Shown here piece after piece: positions 41,997 through 52,184 of a stretch of 64,000 bases of DNA (positions within the stretch are counted from its first letter, which is position 1; every line of letters begins with the position of its first letter). A program made the position numbers and the translations under genes. The stretch lies in assembly GCF_000002875.2 (NCBI RefSeq), contig NC_009414.2, forward strand, positions 1,194,155-1,258,154. Direction: 5' to 3'. Source of the stretch: Leishmania infantum JPCM5 (Eukaryota; Euglenozoa; Kinetoplastea; Trypanosomatida; Trypanosomatidae). The notes under the pieces are model-generated. The model worked only from the letters and a program-made list of their open reading frames with translations, did no database searches and was not told the DNA's origin.

Positions 41997-43580
41997 ATGT
42001 ATCAGGACTCGAAGATTTTGATGATATTCAAGTCGCTGCGCGACATCGTGGTGATTGGCGACAATGATATGGTTATCACCGACATGAACGCTGCGGCTGT
42101 GGCTTTCTTTGGCTGGAAGGTCGATGATGTAAAGGGCAAGAGCATCACCTTTCTCGTCCCCACTCACCCGCTGGATGTGCAGGACAACACCGTCACCCTT
42201 ATGGCACACCTTGCCAACTCTACTGATGTTCCTGTGGTGATCCAAACCACCCGCGATCCCCACGCAACAGTGGTAGCCTGGACGATCTTGCCTATCCGTC
42301 TTCCCCGCGTGTACGAGTTTGGGGTGCACATAAACATTCGTGCCGCCCTCACCCCGAAGCTGTCCGTCTCGGACTTGGACTTTAAGAACCGCACGGTGTT
42401 CCTGCGTGTGGACTTCAACGTACCGTTCGACCGCGAGACCGGCTCCATTCGCGATGACAGCCGCATCTGTGCAGCGGTGCCGACCATTCGCAAGATCATG
42501 GAGGACGGAGGGCGTGTGGTGATTGGGTCTCACCTGGGTCGTCCCAAAAAGCCGAATGCGAATCAATCCCTCAAGCGCATCTTGCCTCGTCTGCAAGAGG
42601 TGCTGGAGAAGGAGGTCACCTTCTGCACGGACGCCTTCAAGGCTGGCAAGGATGTGAAGGAGATGAGGAACGGGGATGTCATGCTGCTGGAGAACCTGCG
42701 TTTTTTCAAGGGCGAAGATAGCAAGGATGCTGCCGAGCGGAACAAGTTGGCCTCAGCGCTCGCTTCCTTTAGCGATATCTTTGTCTGCGATGCTTTCGGT
42801 ACCGTGCATCGCATGACGGCCAGCATGACGGGTGTGCCCCGCGTCTTGGGTGCTGGGGTGACAGGCTTCCTGATCGAAAAGGAAATCAGCGCCATCAGTA
42901 TGGTGATGCGCAACCCGGAGCAGCCGCTGGTCGCAGTCGTTGGCGGCTCCAAGGTGTCGGACAAGATCAACGTCCTCTCCTCCATCTTCAACTTCGCGCA
43001 CACAGTGATCATCGGCGGTGCCATGGCCTACACCTTCCTGGAGGCGCAAGGCTACAGCGTGGGCAAGAGCAAGGTGGAGCGGGTAGTGCGGGAGAAGGGA
43101 CGTGATGTGGATCTGCATAACACCGCTCGCGATCTGATGGATCTTGCCAAGGCCCGCAAGGTGCGCCTCATCCTGCCCATCGATCACAGCTGCGCCAAGG
43201 AGTTCAAAGACGCGGAGCCGTTCGTCACGAACAACGCTGACATTCCCGCAGAGTACATGGGACTGGACTACGGCCCCAAGTCCATTGAACAGGCGAAGAA
43301 GGCCGTTGCGGAGGCCCGAACGCTCATCTGGAACGGCCCTCTCGGCGTCTTTGAGTTCCCGCACTTCGCGACAGGCACCAACGCCATCGCGGAGTCTATC
43401 AAGGATAACAAGCACGTTGTTTCCATCGTCGGTGGTGGTGAGACGGCGGCGGCGACAAAAGGCTACCACGAGTGCATCACCCACGTAAGCACCGGCGGTG
43501 GTGCCTTCCTGGAGCTACTAGAGGGACGCGCACTGCCAGGCCTCATCTGCCTCACCGCTCGTGCCTCTCCTAAGTTGTAG
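41997..43580 (+). CDS. PAS-PGK: PAS-domain phosphoglycerate kinase
   Basis: A 527-aa protein. Residues 1-115 form a PAS sensor domain (MIFKSLRDIVVIGDNDMVIT, AAAVAFFGWKVDDVKGKSI). Residues about 123-527 form a full phosphoglycerate kinase: VDFNVP (138-143), SHLGRP (178-183), CDAFGTVHR, GGSKVSDKI, GGAMAYTFL, NGPLGVFE and GGGETAA (479-485). PGK converts 1,3-bisphosphoglycerate and ADP to 3-phosphoglycerate and ATP. Leishmania keeps this fused form besides cytosolic and glycosomal PGKs, and I recall the L. major protein being linked to the lysosome and autophagy. Two oddities: the Asp after the GGG loop, which helps bind Mg-nucleotide in other PGKs, is Glu482; and the C-terminus is -PKL, a weak match to a glycosomal PTS1. 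The upstream 42 open codons are leader sequence. Confidence 0.93.
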   Translation: MYQDSKILMIFKSLRDIVVIGDNDMVITDMNAAAVAFFGWKVDDVKGKSITFLVPTHPLDVQDNTVTLMAHLANSTDVPVVIQTTRDPHATVVAWTILPIRLPRVYEFGVHINIRAALTPKLSVSDLDFKNRTVFLRVDFNVPFDRETGSIRDDSRICAAVPTIRKIMEDGGRVVIGSHLGRPKKPNANQSLKRILPRLQEVLEKEVTFCTDAFKAGKDVKEMRNGDVMLLENLRFFKGEDSKDAAERNKLASALASFSDIFVCDAFGTVHRMTASMTGVPRVLGAGVTGFLIEKEISAISMVMRNPEQPLVAVVGGSKVSDKINVLSSIFNFAHTVIIGGAMAYTFLEAQGYSVGKSKVERVVREKGRDVDLHNTARDLMDLAKARKVRLILPIDHSCAKEFKDAEPFVTNNADIPAEYMGLDYGPKSIEQAKKAVAEARTLIWNGPLGVFEFPHFATGTNAIAESIKDNKHVVSIVGGGETAAATKGYHECITHVSTGGGAFLELLEGRALPGLICLTARASPKL

Positions 43581-44317
43581 AGGTGAGGCAACGCGGAGCT
43601 TGAAAGTGACGTCTGCGGGGGTGGGCAGAGGTACATCAGTGCACAGCGGGTCTGTATGTGTGTATGTGTGTGCGTGCAAGTGTTGTGCGGCCGATGCGGT
43701 GGAACGAACTGCATTGCATCACTGCTGGAGTGCATCCTTGTTCCATCCACAGCTGTTGTCCCCCGCCGCTTGACTCGCCACTCCCGGTCCTGTCTTCTTT
43801 AAAGCAACACTGTAAGTAAGTGCGCGTGTAGATGTGCCGATGCTTTTTTGATCTCGGCCGCGGGGCGACCTCTCTGCTTCCGCCAAGGTGGCCTTCTCTG
43901 TCTGGCTTCCGCAGCTTCTCATCGCTTACCGTGAGAAGAGAGGGAGAGACATAAACACACACACACATGCACACATGTACTTCCGATTTCGTGAGGAAAA
44001 AGGAGTACGACCAAGACGTTCATAAGAGGGGCGACACACGCACGAGGGAAAAGGAAAACGGAAACATGGCAACTGGGGCGAAAGAAACGGCGCACACGTT
44101 CACGTACACTGAGCAACGAGAGAAGACGGCCAGGCACCACAACATGCTTGTTTACAGTGCGACTGCGCCCAACGGCGCACACATCGACCGGCGGCGAAAA
44201 GACGATGTCAACGAAACTAAAAAAAGCGTTTTTTTTTTAAATCTTGGTGAAGAATCACGACGTACTGCACACTTCAGCCTTTCTTTTTTTTCGATGGCCT
44301 TTTACTCTGTCCTTTCC
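43581..44317. other. PAS-PGK 3' region
   Basis: Presumed 3' UTR and spacer running into a SIDER2 copy. No gene seen. Confidence 0.6.
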
Positions 44318-44865
44318 GGCCCCGAGGACGGAGGGAGACCTGAGTGGGTGGTATCTCAGGGTCCAGTCCCCCATGCAGTGGGAGGCGACTAGGCGGCCCC
44401 CCTATCCCTGTCCATGCCGAGACACTTCCGGTGGCGACAAGGGCCAGGCACCTTCGAGGTGGGGAAGTCGGTGCAGTGTGTCGCTACCGATGTCGGCAGC
44501 CAGGCCCTGGATGGCGTGGTGTCGAAGCCGCCCGAGCCAGTGAGCACGTTGGTGCCACTCACATGATTAGGCAGAGCGTCAGCGTGACTCGAGCATATCC
44601 CGCCCGGCCCTCACACAGCCTACCAGTGGGAGGGAAGCCTGAGCCGCCTCAGGGAGCGGATGCACCAGGTGGCGCCCGGCATGATGTGAGCGGCTGTGAG
44701 GCGACCTGCAAAGCGGGTGGTGTGTAGAGTTCGGGGCAGCGGACGTGTTCGGGTGACGGCGCCGGCGTTGCCTTCATGCATACCTAGGGCGGCTTCACAC
44801 CACGCGGTAGGGGGGGTCGGGTGTGCTCATTGCTCTATCGCAGAATCGGCGAGTTGGGAAAAAAG
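44318..44865 (+). mobile_element. SIDER2-like degenerate retroposon, copy B
   Basis: About 548 bp from GGCCCCGAGGACGG to an A-rich end (GGGAAAAAAG). It is nearly identical over its length to the inverted copy at 50399-50938; the clearest difference is a G7 run here (44810-44816) against 11 in the other. A possible target duplication CCTTTCC flanks it (44311-44317 and 44866-44872). Its sense orientation downstream of PAS-PGK fits a 3' UTR SIDER2, a class linked to lowered mRNA abundance. Confidence 0.8.
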
Positions 44866-46722
44866 CCTTTCCTTCACCGACGTGCAGCTGTGTTGACTCT
44901 CCTGACTGACCCCTGTGCTACACAGGCGCCATGTGACGCAGCAACGCTCCGGCAGAAGGTATAACAAGAAAAAGGGAGACTTGATGCCAGGCGCATGTGA
45001 GAAGAAGCAGTAAGTCACGTCAGCCATTGTGGCTGTGCTGCCATCTCGAACTTCTGTCGTCTGTTCTTGTGATCACGTTCACCCATCCACCATCTCGTCG
45101 TCAAGCTGACATCTACGTGTGGCCGTGTGCCCATGTGCCGATCGAAGTGACGTTGCGGCAAGGCACGGGCCGATTGCCATCTTGAGAGCAAGGAAAACAG
45201 TAGCAGCGTTGCCGTGCTGTGCTGTGTGTGTGTCTCCCCCTCCTAATTTCTCTGTCTTTTGCTGTGCTTTCCTCCATCCACTGTAATGGGCGCGTGTGTG
45301 CGCGTTCGCCTTACGTTTCTGCGGACGACGGGTGCCCATGTCGACGCGCTTCGTGACGGGCGCGGTCAAAGAAGAGACCGTTCTCCCTACTTCTCTCCAT
45401 GCTTTCTTGTCGTTTGTTTGCTTTGCTCGCGTTACTTGGGTGCCCTTCTGAGTTGTCGGTCGCGCGCCTTTCGGCACCGCTTCTGCCTGCCGGCGTGCGT
45501 TGTCGTGGCGGTGCCGCTTCCTTTCGTCACTCCTGTTTCTCACCGCTCTTCTTTGCGTGTTTTTGCTCAGCTCTCTCCTTTTATGGTCGCTCATGGTCTC
45601 GTGTCTCGAGACGCGCACGGATGCTCTGCAGCAGCCACAACAACCGCAACAACGTTTCGTGGCGAATAGAGCATCTCCGTCGTCTGGCGTACGCGGGCGT
45701 CTCGCACAGACTCGCAGTCGACTGTGAATGATGGGGAAGGGGTGGGCTCCATTGGCGATGGTGGTGGTAGCGGCGTTGTGGTGGGAGCCAAAGAAGGAGA
45801 GGATGATCATCGCCCTATGACCCTCTCTTTCGTTGCTGGCGCGTGCGTCTTACCACCATCTCCTCAATGCGCTCACTTCTAACCCGCCCTCCCCGCCACT
45901 CGCAACACGGTGATGCAGCAATGTCGCTGTGGGCCTTTTGCGTGGCAAACGTGGCAGGGGAACCGTCTTCGTCGCAACGGCAAACACGCACACACGCGCA
46001 CCATTTCGGCTGTGCCCTGGACACGCATCTCTTCGCAGCTACTTTCATCCTTTTCCCTGCCACCCTTCTCTCCACAACGCTCGCCTCTCCTCTTTCACAG
46101 CTTCACACATGAGTACGAGAGGGGGCTTCAACCTTCTTGCTGTACTTGCGTAGTGTTTTGTTCCTCTTCTCCTCTCTCTCTGTAGGGACCATTAAGGCGC
46201 CGACGCAGCGGACGCAGTGTCCTAGGGCAACTGCCGCGCACGGATTCAGGTGTGTGCTCGCTCCCACGGTCGTGAGCCCCCGTCTGTGATTTCCAGCGGT
46301 GAGCAGTGTGCCCAGCGTTACTCGCACAATTGTATAAGGGCATCGAGCAAACTTGCTGCTGACCACCACGGTACGACACATACACCCAGTGGGAAAGCGG
46401 ACCATACCCACCCTTCTCCACCCCTCCTCGTCTTGATTCCGACCTCCCCTTTTCGGTCTCTCGCCCACGCTGTCTGCCTGCCTTTTCCCGTTCCCTTATT
46501 TTCCGCCTTCTCGGCGTACCACCGACGTAGCAGCGAGGTGTGCGGGCTTGTGTGACCGAGTACCCTTCCGCTGACTCGATGCTGAGAAGGACTTGATCGC
46601 CAGAAAAGGTAAACTTTTTTTTTGTGAGATCATCTTCGTGAGTGTGGACACTGCCGTTCCGCTGTGCGCTGCACGCTATCGTTGCCGTAGCAGCGTACCA
46701 GCTCCTTGTCTTTGCTTTCACG
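44866..46722. other. Spacer upstream of CSE1
   Basis: CT-rich spacer without a recognised gene. A strong pyrimidine run (46436-46510) followed by AG at 46529-46530 is a plausible acceptor for CSE1. Confidence 0.6.
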
Positions 46723-49650
46723 ATGCAGCCAATCAACCCAAATGACCGGAACACCCAAGCGCGGTTCGTCGAGATAGCTTGCAGGGCAGCCTCGCCGGAC
46801 CCGACGGTGCGCACGCCGGCGGAGAGAGAGCTTCTAGCTTACCTGGATGCCGTGGACCAACAAAGCGGGCTGCCGCAGCTACTGCTGGAGCTCACCCATG
46901 GCGAGACTCCTCACGACACCTTCTTCGCCATTAGCTTTAAAAACATGGTGAAGAAGTGCTGGGATCCCTCCACGTCAGAGCACTGCATCCAGGAGTGCGA
47001 TAAGGTCGCTGTGCGCGCCACGATTATCGAGAGCATGCTTCGCTCATCGGGTGCGGTGCAGCGGAACTTGGCTGAAGCAATCGCCCTCATCGCCCAGGTT
47101 GATTTCCCCACTGCATGGACCGACGCTTTGTCCCTGATCGTAAAAGTGCTCACTTCCGGAAATGATGTTGCCCAACTGCGTGCTGCGCTGTCCACGTCTC
47201 ACAGTGTGTTGCGGAAGTACCGCCATCAGGGCGAGTTGACAGAGGCGCTTGTGCACGAGCTGCGTGCCATCTATAGCTTGCTGTGCCCCGCGCTGGTTCG
47301 CAGCATGGAGTCGCTGCTCTTGACAACGGAGACGCAGGGTGCCAATGTGACCGAGGTGTACAAAGGCATCACCGATGCCGTGGAATGCCTGCGCGATATT
47401 ACCTCACTCGACCTCGGTGACGAGTTCATCGAGCGCATCGGCCCCATCGTAAGCATGTACAATCAATGCCTCAGCAGGGTAAGCGCGCCGCCAGCCTTGT
47501 ATGGAGTTCAGGCAAGTGCCATGATCGACATGAACTCGGCCGTGATAGCGTGCATGACGCACTGGCTAAACTCGTTTGACGAGGACTTTGAGAATTTTGC
47601 GCCGCAGTTCATCGAAGTCGTGATTGGGATGCTGGCGAATCAACTGAGCAGCGACCCTTCCATGGACGATTTGGTGGTTTGCTCTCTCGAGTTGGTCAGC
47701 AGCGCGTGCCGGGGCACCACCCGCTCCCACCTGAACACGAGAGAGAAGCTGCAATATATACTGCAGTTCATCCTCCTCCCCAATCTTGCACTTCGCGAGG
47801 ATGATCTGGAGACCTACACGAGTGACCCGGACGAGTACATTAAAAAGAACATTGAGGGTTCCAACTTTCACACTCGCCGCCGCGCCGCCGTAGAGCTGGT
47901 GCGCTCCCTGCTTCTATATCTTCCGGAAGTCGCGCGGCCGCTCCTCGCCGAGGTGACCACTGCACTCCTCCAAACTGCACACGGAGACTGGAGGGCCAAA
48001 GACACTGCCATCTACCTAGCATTTGTGCTAGTGGTGGATGGGCAGCTGGTGAACACACAGCGCGGTGTGACAGCGCAGCAGCTCAGCGAAATTATTCCTG
48101 TTGCTCAGATCCTTGACGGCCACGTTTTCCCGGAGATCAGGTGTGATTTGTCAGCGCAGAGCCCTGGCATCGTCAAGGCGGACTGCATGCTCGTCGTTGC
48201 AGCCTTCCGTCACCTCATCGCCTCCACCGCATACGAGTTCCTAGTGCCGGCTCTGACTCGCCACATCGCGGTTGGGGACGCCGTGGTTATGACATATGCG
48301 GCCCACACCCTCAAGTGCTTTCTTTCCATCACCGAAGCGTCGGCCGCCGCTGCCATTGAGGCGGTCTTTGCGGGAAACGCCCTCAGCATTCTGGAAGGCC
48401 TCTGCGTGCGCATTCAACAGGCAGAGGCGCCGAATCCGTATCTGATGCAGTACCTCATGAGTGTATGCTTCCGCTTTCCGAAACTTGTCGCCCCCTTCGT
48501 GACACAGGTGATGGCTTCTCTCCACACGCCGCTGTACAGAGCCGTTCGTAACCCTTCCAACGCGCTGTACAGTCAGTGCATGTTCGAGGTCATCTCGAAG
48601 TGCGTGGCGCTGCAGCCGGGAGCAAGGGGTGAGTTCGAGGGGATGCTGTGGCCCAACTTTGCACACGTGCTACGTGAGAACGTTGCTGAGTACGTGCCAT
48701 ATGTTCTCCAAGTATTTGCCCAACTCGTGCGCACGTACCAGTCCAGCGATGCTGCGCAGCGGTGGGCCGAAAACCCTGCTGAGAACTACCAAGCCCTCGT
48801 CTGCCCGCTTACTCAACCGCAGATGTACGAAATGCGTACACAGATACCTGCTCCAGTGTGCTTGCTCTGCGCGTTTGTCGAGGTCTACCCGGGATACATG
48901 CATCGGAACGGGATGACCAATCCAGCTCTGAACGTCTTCAACATATTGGTGCGTCTCAAGAATTACGATAACGAGGGCTTGAACATTCTCACATCTATGC
49001 TGCTTGCGTACCCTGCGGATGTCATGGATATGTACATGGACACTGTATTCAAGGTTCTGATGGATCGATTGCAGAGTTCCCCTACACCGAAGTATGTGCG
49101 CATCCTGATCCTATTCTTGTCGGTTGTGGTGGTGCAGCGCCGGGACGCTGACTACCTGGTCAATCGCCTCAACAACATCGAGGGCGGCTTGTTCATGAGG
49201 GTTCTCGGCAACGTATGGCTGCCTCGCATGCAAAAGATCACCGGCGATGTGGAGCGAAAGACATGCGTGGTGGCGCTGGCCAGGCTTCTTTGCGAGTCCA
49301 CAGCGCTGCAGTCCGACACGGCAGCGTGGGTGACGAGTGCTTCCAGCTGCCTCAGAATGCTGCACGATGGCGTGGAGCCGGACGACCACATCAGCTTCAC
49401 GCCCGCTGCGGGCGCGGCGCAGAATCCAGAGTCCCTGCTTGGCAGTGCCATCGGATCAGATGAGCTCACCAGCTCGTTCCACCCTCTACGAGAGGCGATG
49501 CAAAGGCCGCGTGACGTCTGCAGCCACGTCCCCGACGCCCAAGCGTTCTTTCAAGCTGAGTTGTCAAGCTTTCTCAAGGGCCGCGGCGCACACCTCTCCG
49601 CCTCACTCAAGCAGTGGCTTGGCCCGCATACTCCTGCTTGGCTTTCGTAA
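46723..49650 (+). CDS. CSE1: Exportin-2 (CSE1/CAS), importin-alpha re-exporter
   Basis: A 975-aa HEAT-repeat karyopherin, the size of human CSE1L (971) and yeast Cse1. The N-terminal importin-beta domain has AISFKNMVKKCWDPS, and the characteristic RHxF-type region appears as LSTSHSVLRKYRHQGEL (about 162-178). The CSE1-specific central stretch DEYIKKNIEGSNFHTRRRAA (about 370-389) is almost diagnostic. The C-terminal CAS domain has NPSNALYSQCMFEVISKC and NEGLNILTSMLLAYP. CSE1 carries importin-alpha back to the cytoplasm with Ran-GTP. The upstream 27 open codons are leader, so the ATG at 46723 (MQPINPNDRN) is the start. The gene is bracketed by two inverted SIDER2 copies. Confidence 0.92.
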   Translation: MQPINPNDRNTQARFVEIACRAASPDPTVRTPAERELLAYLDAVDQQSGLPQLLLELTHGETPHDTFFAISFKNMVKKCWDPSTSEHCIQECDKVAVRATIIESMLRSSGAVQRNLAEAIALIAQVDFPTAWTDALSLIVKVLTSGNDVAQLRAALSTSHSVLRKYRHQGELTEALVHELRAIYSLLCPALVRSMESLLLTTETQGANVTEVYKGITDAVECLRDITSLDLGDEFIERIGPIVSMYNQCLSRVSAPPALYGVQASAMIDMNSAVIACMTHWLNSFDEDFENFAPQFIEVVIGMLANQLSSDPSMDDLVVCSLELVSSACRGTTRSHLNTREKLQYILQFILLPNLALREDDLETYTSDPDEYIKKNIEGSNFHTRRRAAVELVRSLLLYLPEVARPLLAEVTTALLQTAHGDWRAKDTAIYLAFVLVVDGQLVNTQRGVTAQQLSEIIPVAQILDGHVFPEIRCDLSAQSPGIVKADCMLVVAAFRHLIASTAYEFLVPALTRHIAVGDAVVMTYAAHTLKCFLSITEASAAAAIEAVFAGNALSILEGLCVRIQQAEAPNPYLMQYLMSVCFRFPKLVAPFVTQVMASLHTPLYRAVRNPSNALYSQCMFEVISKCVALQPGARGEFEGMLWPNFAHVLRENVAEYVPYVLQVFAQLVRTYQSSDAAQRWAENPAENYQALVCPLTQPQMYEMRTQIPAPVCLLCAFVEVYPGYMHRNGMTNPALNVFNILVRLKNYDNEGLNILTSMLLAYPADVMDMYMDTVFKVLMDRLQSSPTPKYVRILILFLSVVVVQRRDADYLVNRLNNIEGGLFMRVLGNVWLPRMQKITGDVERKTCVVALARLLCESTALQSDTAAWVTSASSCLRMLHDGVEPDDHISFTPAAGAAQNPESLLGSAIGSDELTSSFHPLREAMQRPRDVCSHVPDAQAFFQAELSSFLKGRGAHLSASLKQWLGPHTPAWLS

Positions 49651-50191
49651 GATGGGCGCTACTGGCACGCATGAAGGGGTGACGTTGCGTCTCACTCTCT
49701 GGCGGCTCTTAATGAGTCCTCAGTGATGTTTGCAAGACGGGCAAACGACGCGCATACACGGGCGAGTGCCTGTGGCATTGCAGAACAACGAAGTGCAAGC
49801 GAAACGCCACGCGGCAGGGCTGATTCTGCCCTCCTTCTTTTTAGTTCGCTGATGATGGAAATGATTCGCACAAAAGACACGATTGACCTCTCTTCTGATG
49901 CATCGTACTTTCTCTTGTTGACCCCGCAACACGGATGCGGTTGCCGATGACTTGACGTGTGACCTTCGCGCCTGCGCGTACATATTGGTCGGGGGAGGGT
50001 CTCTTCAAGCACGGGAAACATTTTGCGGTGTGTAAGGTCGTCGCAGCATCTTTTCGTTCTTGTCTTTGTAAATCGTCGAGGTTGCGGTTTTCACACATAT
50101 ACGCGCTTGCGGGTATGCACGGCGTGCTTTCCCCTTCGTTTCTTCCGTTCTTCTTCACAGTACCACTGATAACGTAGGCCACCCAACCGTG
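49651..50191. other. CSE1 3' region
   Basis: Presumed 3' UTR/spacer. No gene seen. Confidence 0.6.
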
Positions 50192-50336
50192 ATGTCAGGA
50201 TGTAGTACCCACGCTCTGTGTGTGGAGGCCGAGAGCCTGCAGCCCGGCCTCCGGGCACGGCTGCGGCCTCTTGGTGTCGGTGGACAGCGCTTGGCTGGCG
50301 CGGTGCCGAGGAGACGTGCTGGCGTGATGATCGTGT
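50192..50336 (+). mobile_element. DIRE/SIDER 5'-end fragment
   Basis: A 145-bp stretch matches the 5' end of the DIRE at 37648-37787 (shared blocks include GAGAGCCTGCAGCCCGGC against AAGAGCCTGCAGCCCGGC, and GCTTGGCTGGCGCGGTGCCG). It stops before any endonuclease sequence. A SIDER2 copy in the opposite orientation follows after 62 bases. Confidence 0.75.
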
Positions 50337-50398
50337 TTAAACTGCCTCACCAGGTATCAAAAAGACGAAGGAAGCGCATATAGATTTTTGCCTCTTTC

Positions 50399-50938
50399 TT
50401 TTTCCCAACTCGCCGATTCTGCGATAGAGCAATGAGCACACCCGACCCCCCCCCCCTACCGCGTGGTGTGAAGCCGCCCTAGGTATGCATGAAGGCAACG
50501 CCGGCGCCGTCACCCGAACACGTCCGCTGCCCCGAACTCTACACACCACCCGCTTTGCAGGTCGCCTCACAGCCGCTCACATCATGCCGGGCGCCACCTG
50601 GTGCATCCGCTCCCTGAGGCGGCTCAGGCTTCCCTCCCACTGGTAGGCTGTGTGAGGGCCGGGCGGGATATGCTCGAGTCACGCTGACGCTCTGCCTAAT
50701 CATGTGAGTGGCACCAACGTGCTCACTGGCTCGGGCGGCTTCGACACCACGCCATCCAGGGCCTGGCTGCCGACATCGGTAGCGACACACTGCACCGACT
50801 TCCCCACCTCGAAGGTGCCTGGCCCTTGTCGCCACCGGAAGTGTCTCGGCATGGACAGGGATAGGGGGGCCGCCTAGTCGCCTCCCACTGCATGGGGGAC
50901 TGGACCCTGAGATACCACCCACTCAGGTCTCCCTCCCG
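50399..50938 (-). mobile_element. SIDER2-like degenerate retroposon, copy C (inverted)
   Basis: Reverse complement of copy B over about 540 bp with only a few differences (an 11-base homopolymer at 50446-50456 against 7 in copy B). The first ten bases of copy B (CCCCGAGGAC) are missing; instead the element abuts a perfect 12-bp palindrome CCGTTATAACGG at 50936-50947. It lies antisense to the transcription of this region. Confidence 0.8.
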
Positions 50939-52184
50939 TTATAACGGAAATCGACGCGGCTACAAAAGGACAAGTACAGAGCGGAAAACAGATGTGCAAG
51001 CTGCATATACGATGGGAGTGGCATGCCGTAGTGCTTTTGCGGCGCCCTGGTGAAAGACGTGTGTATTCCATGGATGCTGCTCTGGACAGATTGTAAACGA
51101 CGCATTTAAGGGGGGTTACCTCCCCCTCCTCCTTTTTGCCCTCGTGTTATGGGCGGCGTGCTTCTTACGGGCGCGAGGCTCGGAGGAGGAGGGGGTGGAG
51201 GTGTCCCTGATGGGGCACTGGAGCGTTGCGATATAATGGTCTCGCCGTGGACCTGCATGTGAAGGGGTGGTTTTGCGGGTGTGTCGGAGGTGTGATTGGT
51301 GCTTGTGGTTTCCATGTATCGTGTGACGCTTTAGAACTTAAGATTTTGTTTTTGTGTTTTTTTTTTCACGGTTCTGCCCATGTATGCCATCTGCGCTAGA
51401 ACAAGCGAAGGAGCTAGTCTGCGGGACGCTGGCTATTGCGTGTGTGTGCTTCTTGTGTTGTCTTTCATCGGTTAATAGGACCGCGACAACGCTGCAAGAG
51501 GAGGAAGGGAGGTATCTCTTCGTTCCCAGAGCGGCGCTGTGCTTGTATTTGCGTGAACACGGTGCATGCCACCCCCTCGGAAAAAGGCCGATATGAGCAA
51601 AACATGGCAAATCAAGAGCTAACCTCTTGATCTGCTCTGCTTGGCCTCTTCCGATCACTCACCGTCCTCCTCCTGCGCTTACTTCTCATTCAGCGCAGCT
51701 CGCACCCGCTAATGAAGTCCGCCACGATAACGACAGGTGAAAATCCTACGAACTTCAGACGAAAACAGCAAGAGAGAAGAACAAGAAATGCGACTCTTTC
51801 CTCCAAAAAGTCATGCACACGCACACACATCAGCAACGGATTCTGAAACGGCAAGGAGGGTCGTTTTCTTTCCACCGGTGAAACGCTCTGTGCGCACTGC
51901 ACCAAACACAGGGCGGTGTGTTAGATCCTTCGCGGCTGCTTGGGTTGTCAGACGTAGGCTGGTTTAACGCTCATATCGCATCATGGTGCTCTGAGTAACA
52001 CGTCACAGACATGCAGGTGTACACACACACACACACTTCCCTCGCTTTTTTTTTTCGTGTTGACCAACACCCTTTTTCAACGCCTCCTTTTCGACAACTC
52101 TTCCACACACAGGCTCCACATACGTGAAATCGTTGTGCACACCAACACCCACAGAGGCGCACGTGTGTTGTACCGTCACCCCAC
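50939..52184. other. Spacer upstream of the bL32-like gene
   Basis: No gene recognised. The T run and CT-rich DNA at 52030-52110 probably serve as the splice signal for the next gene. Confidence 0.6.
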
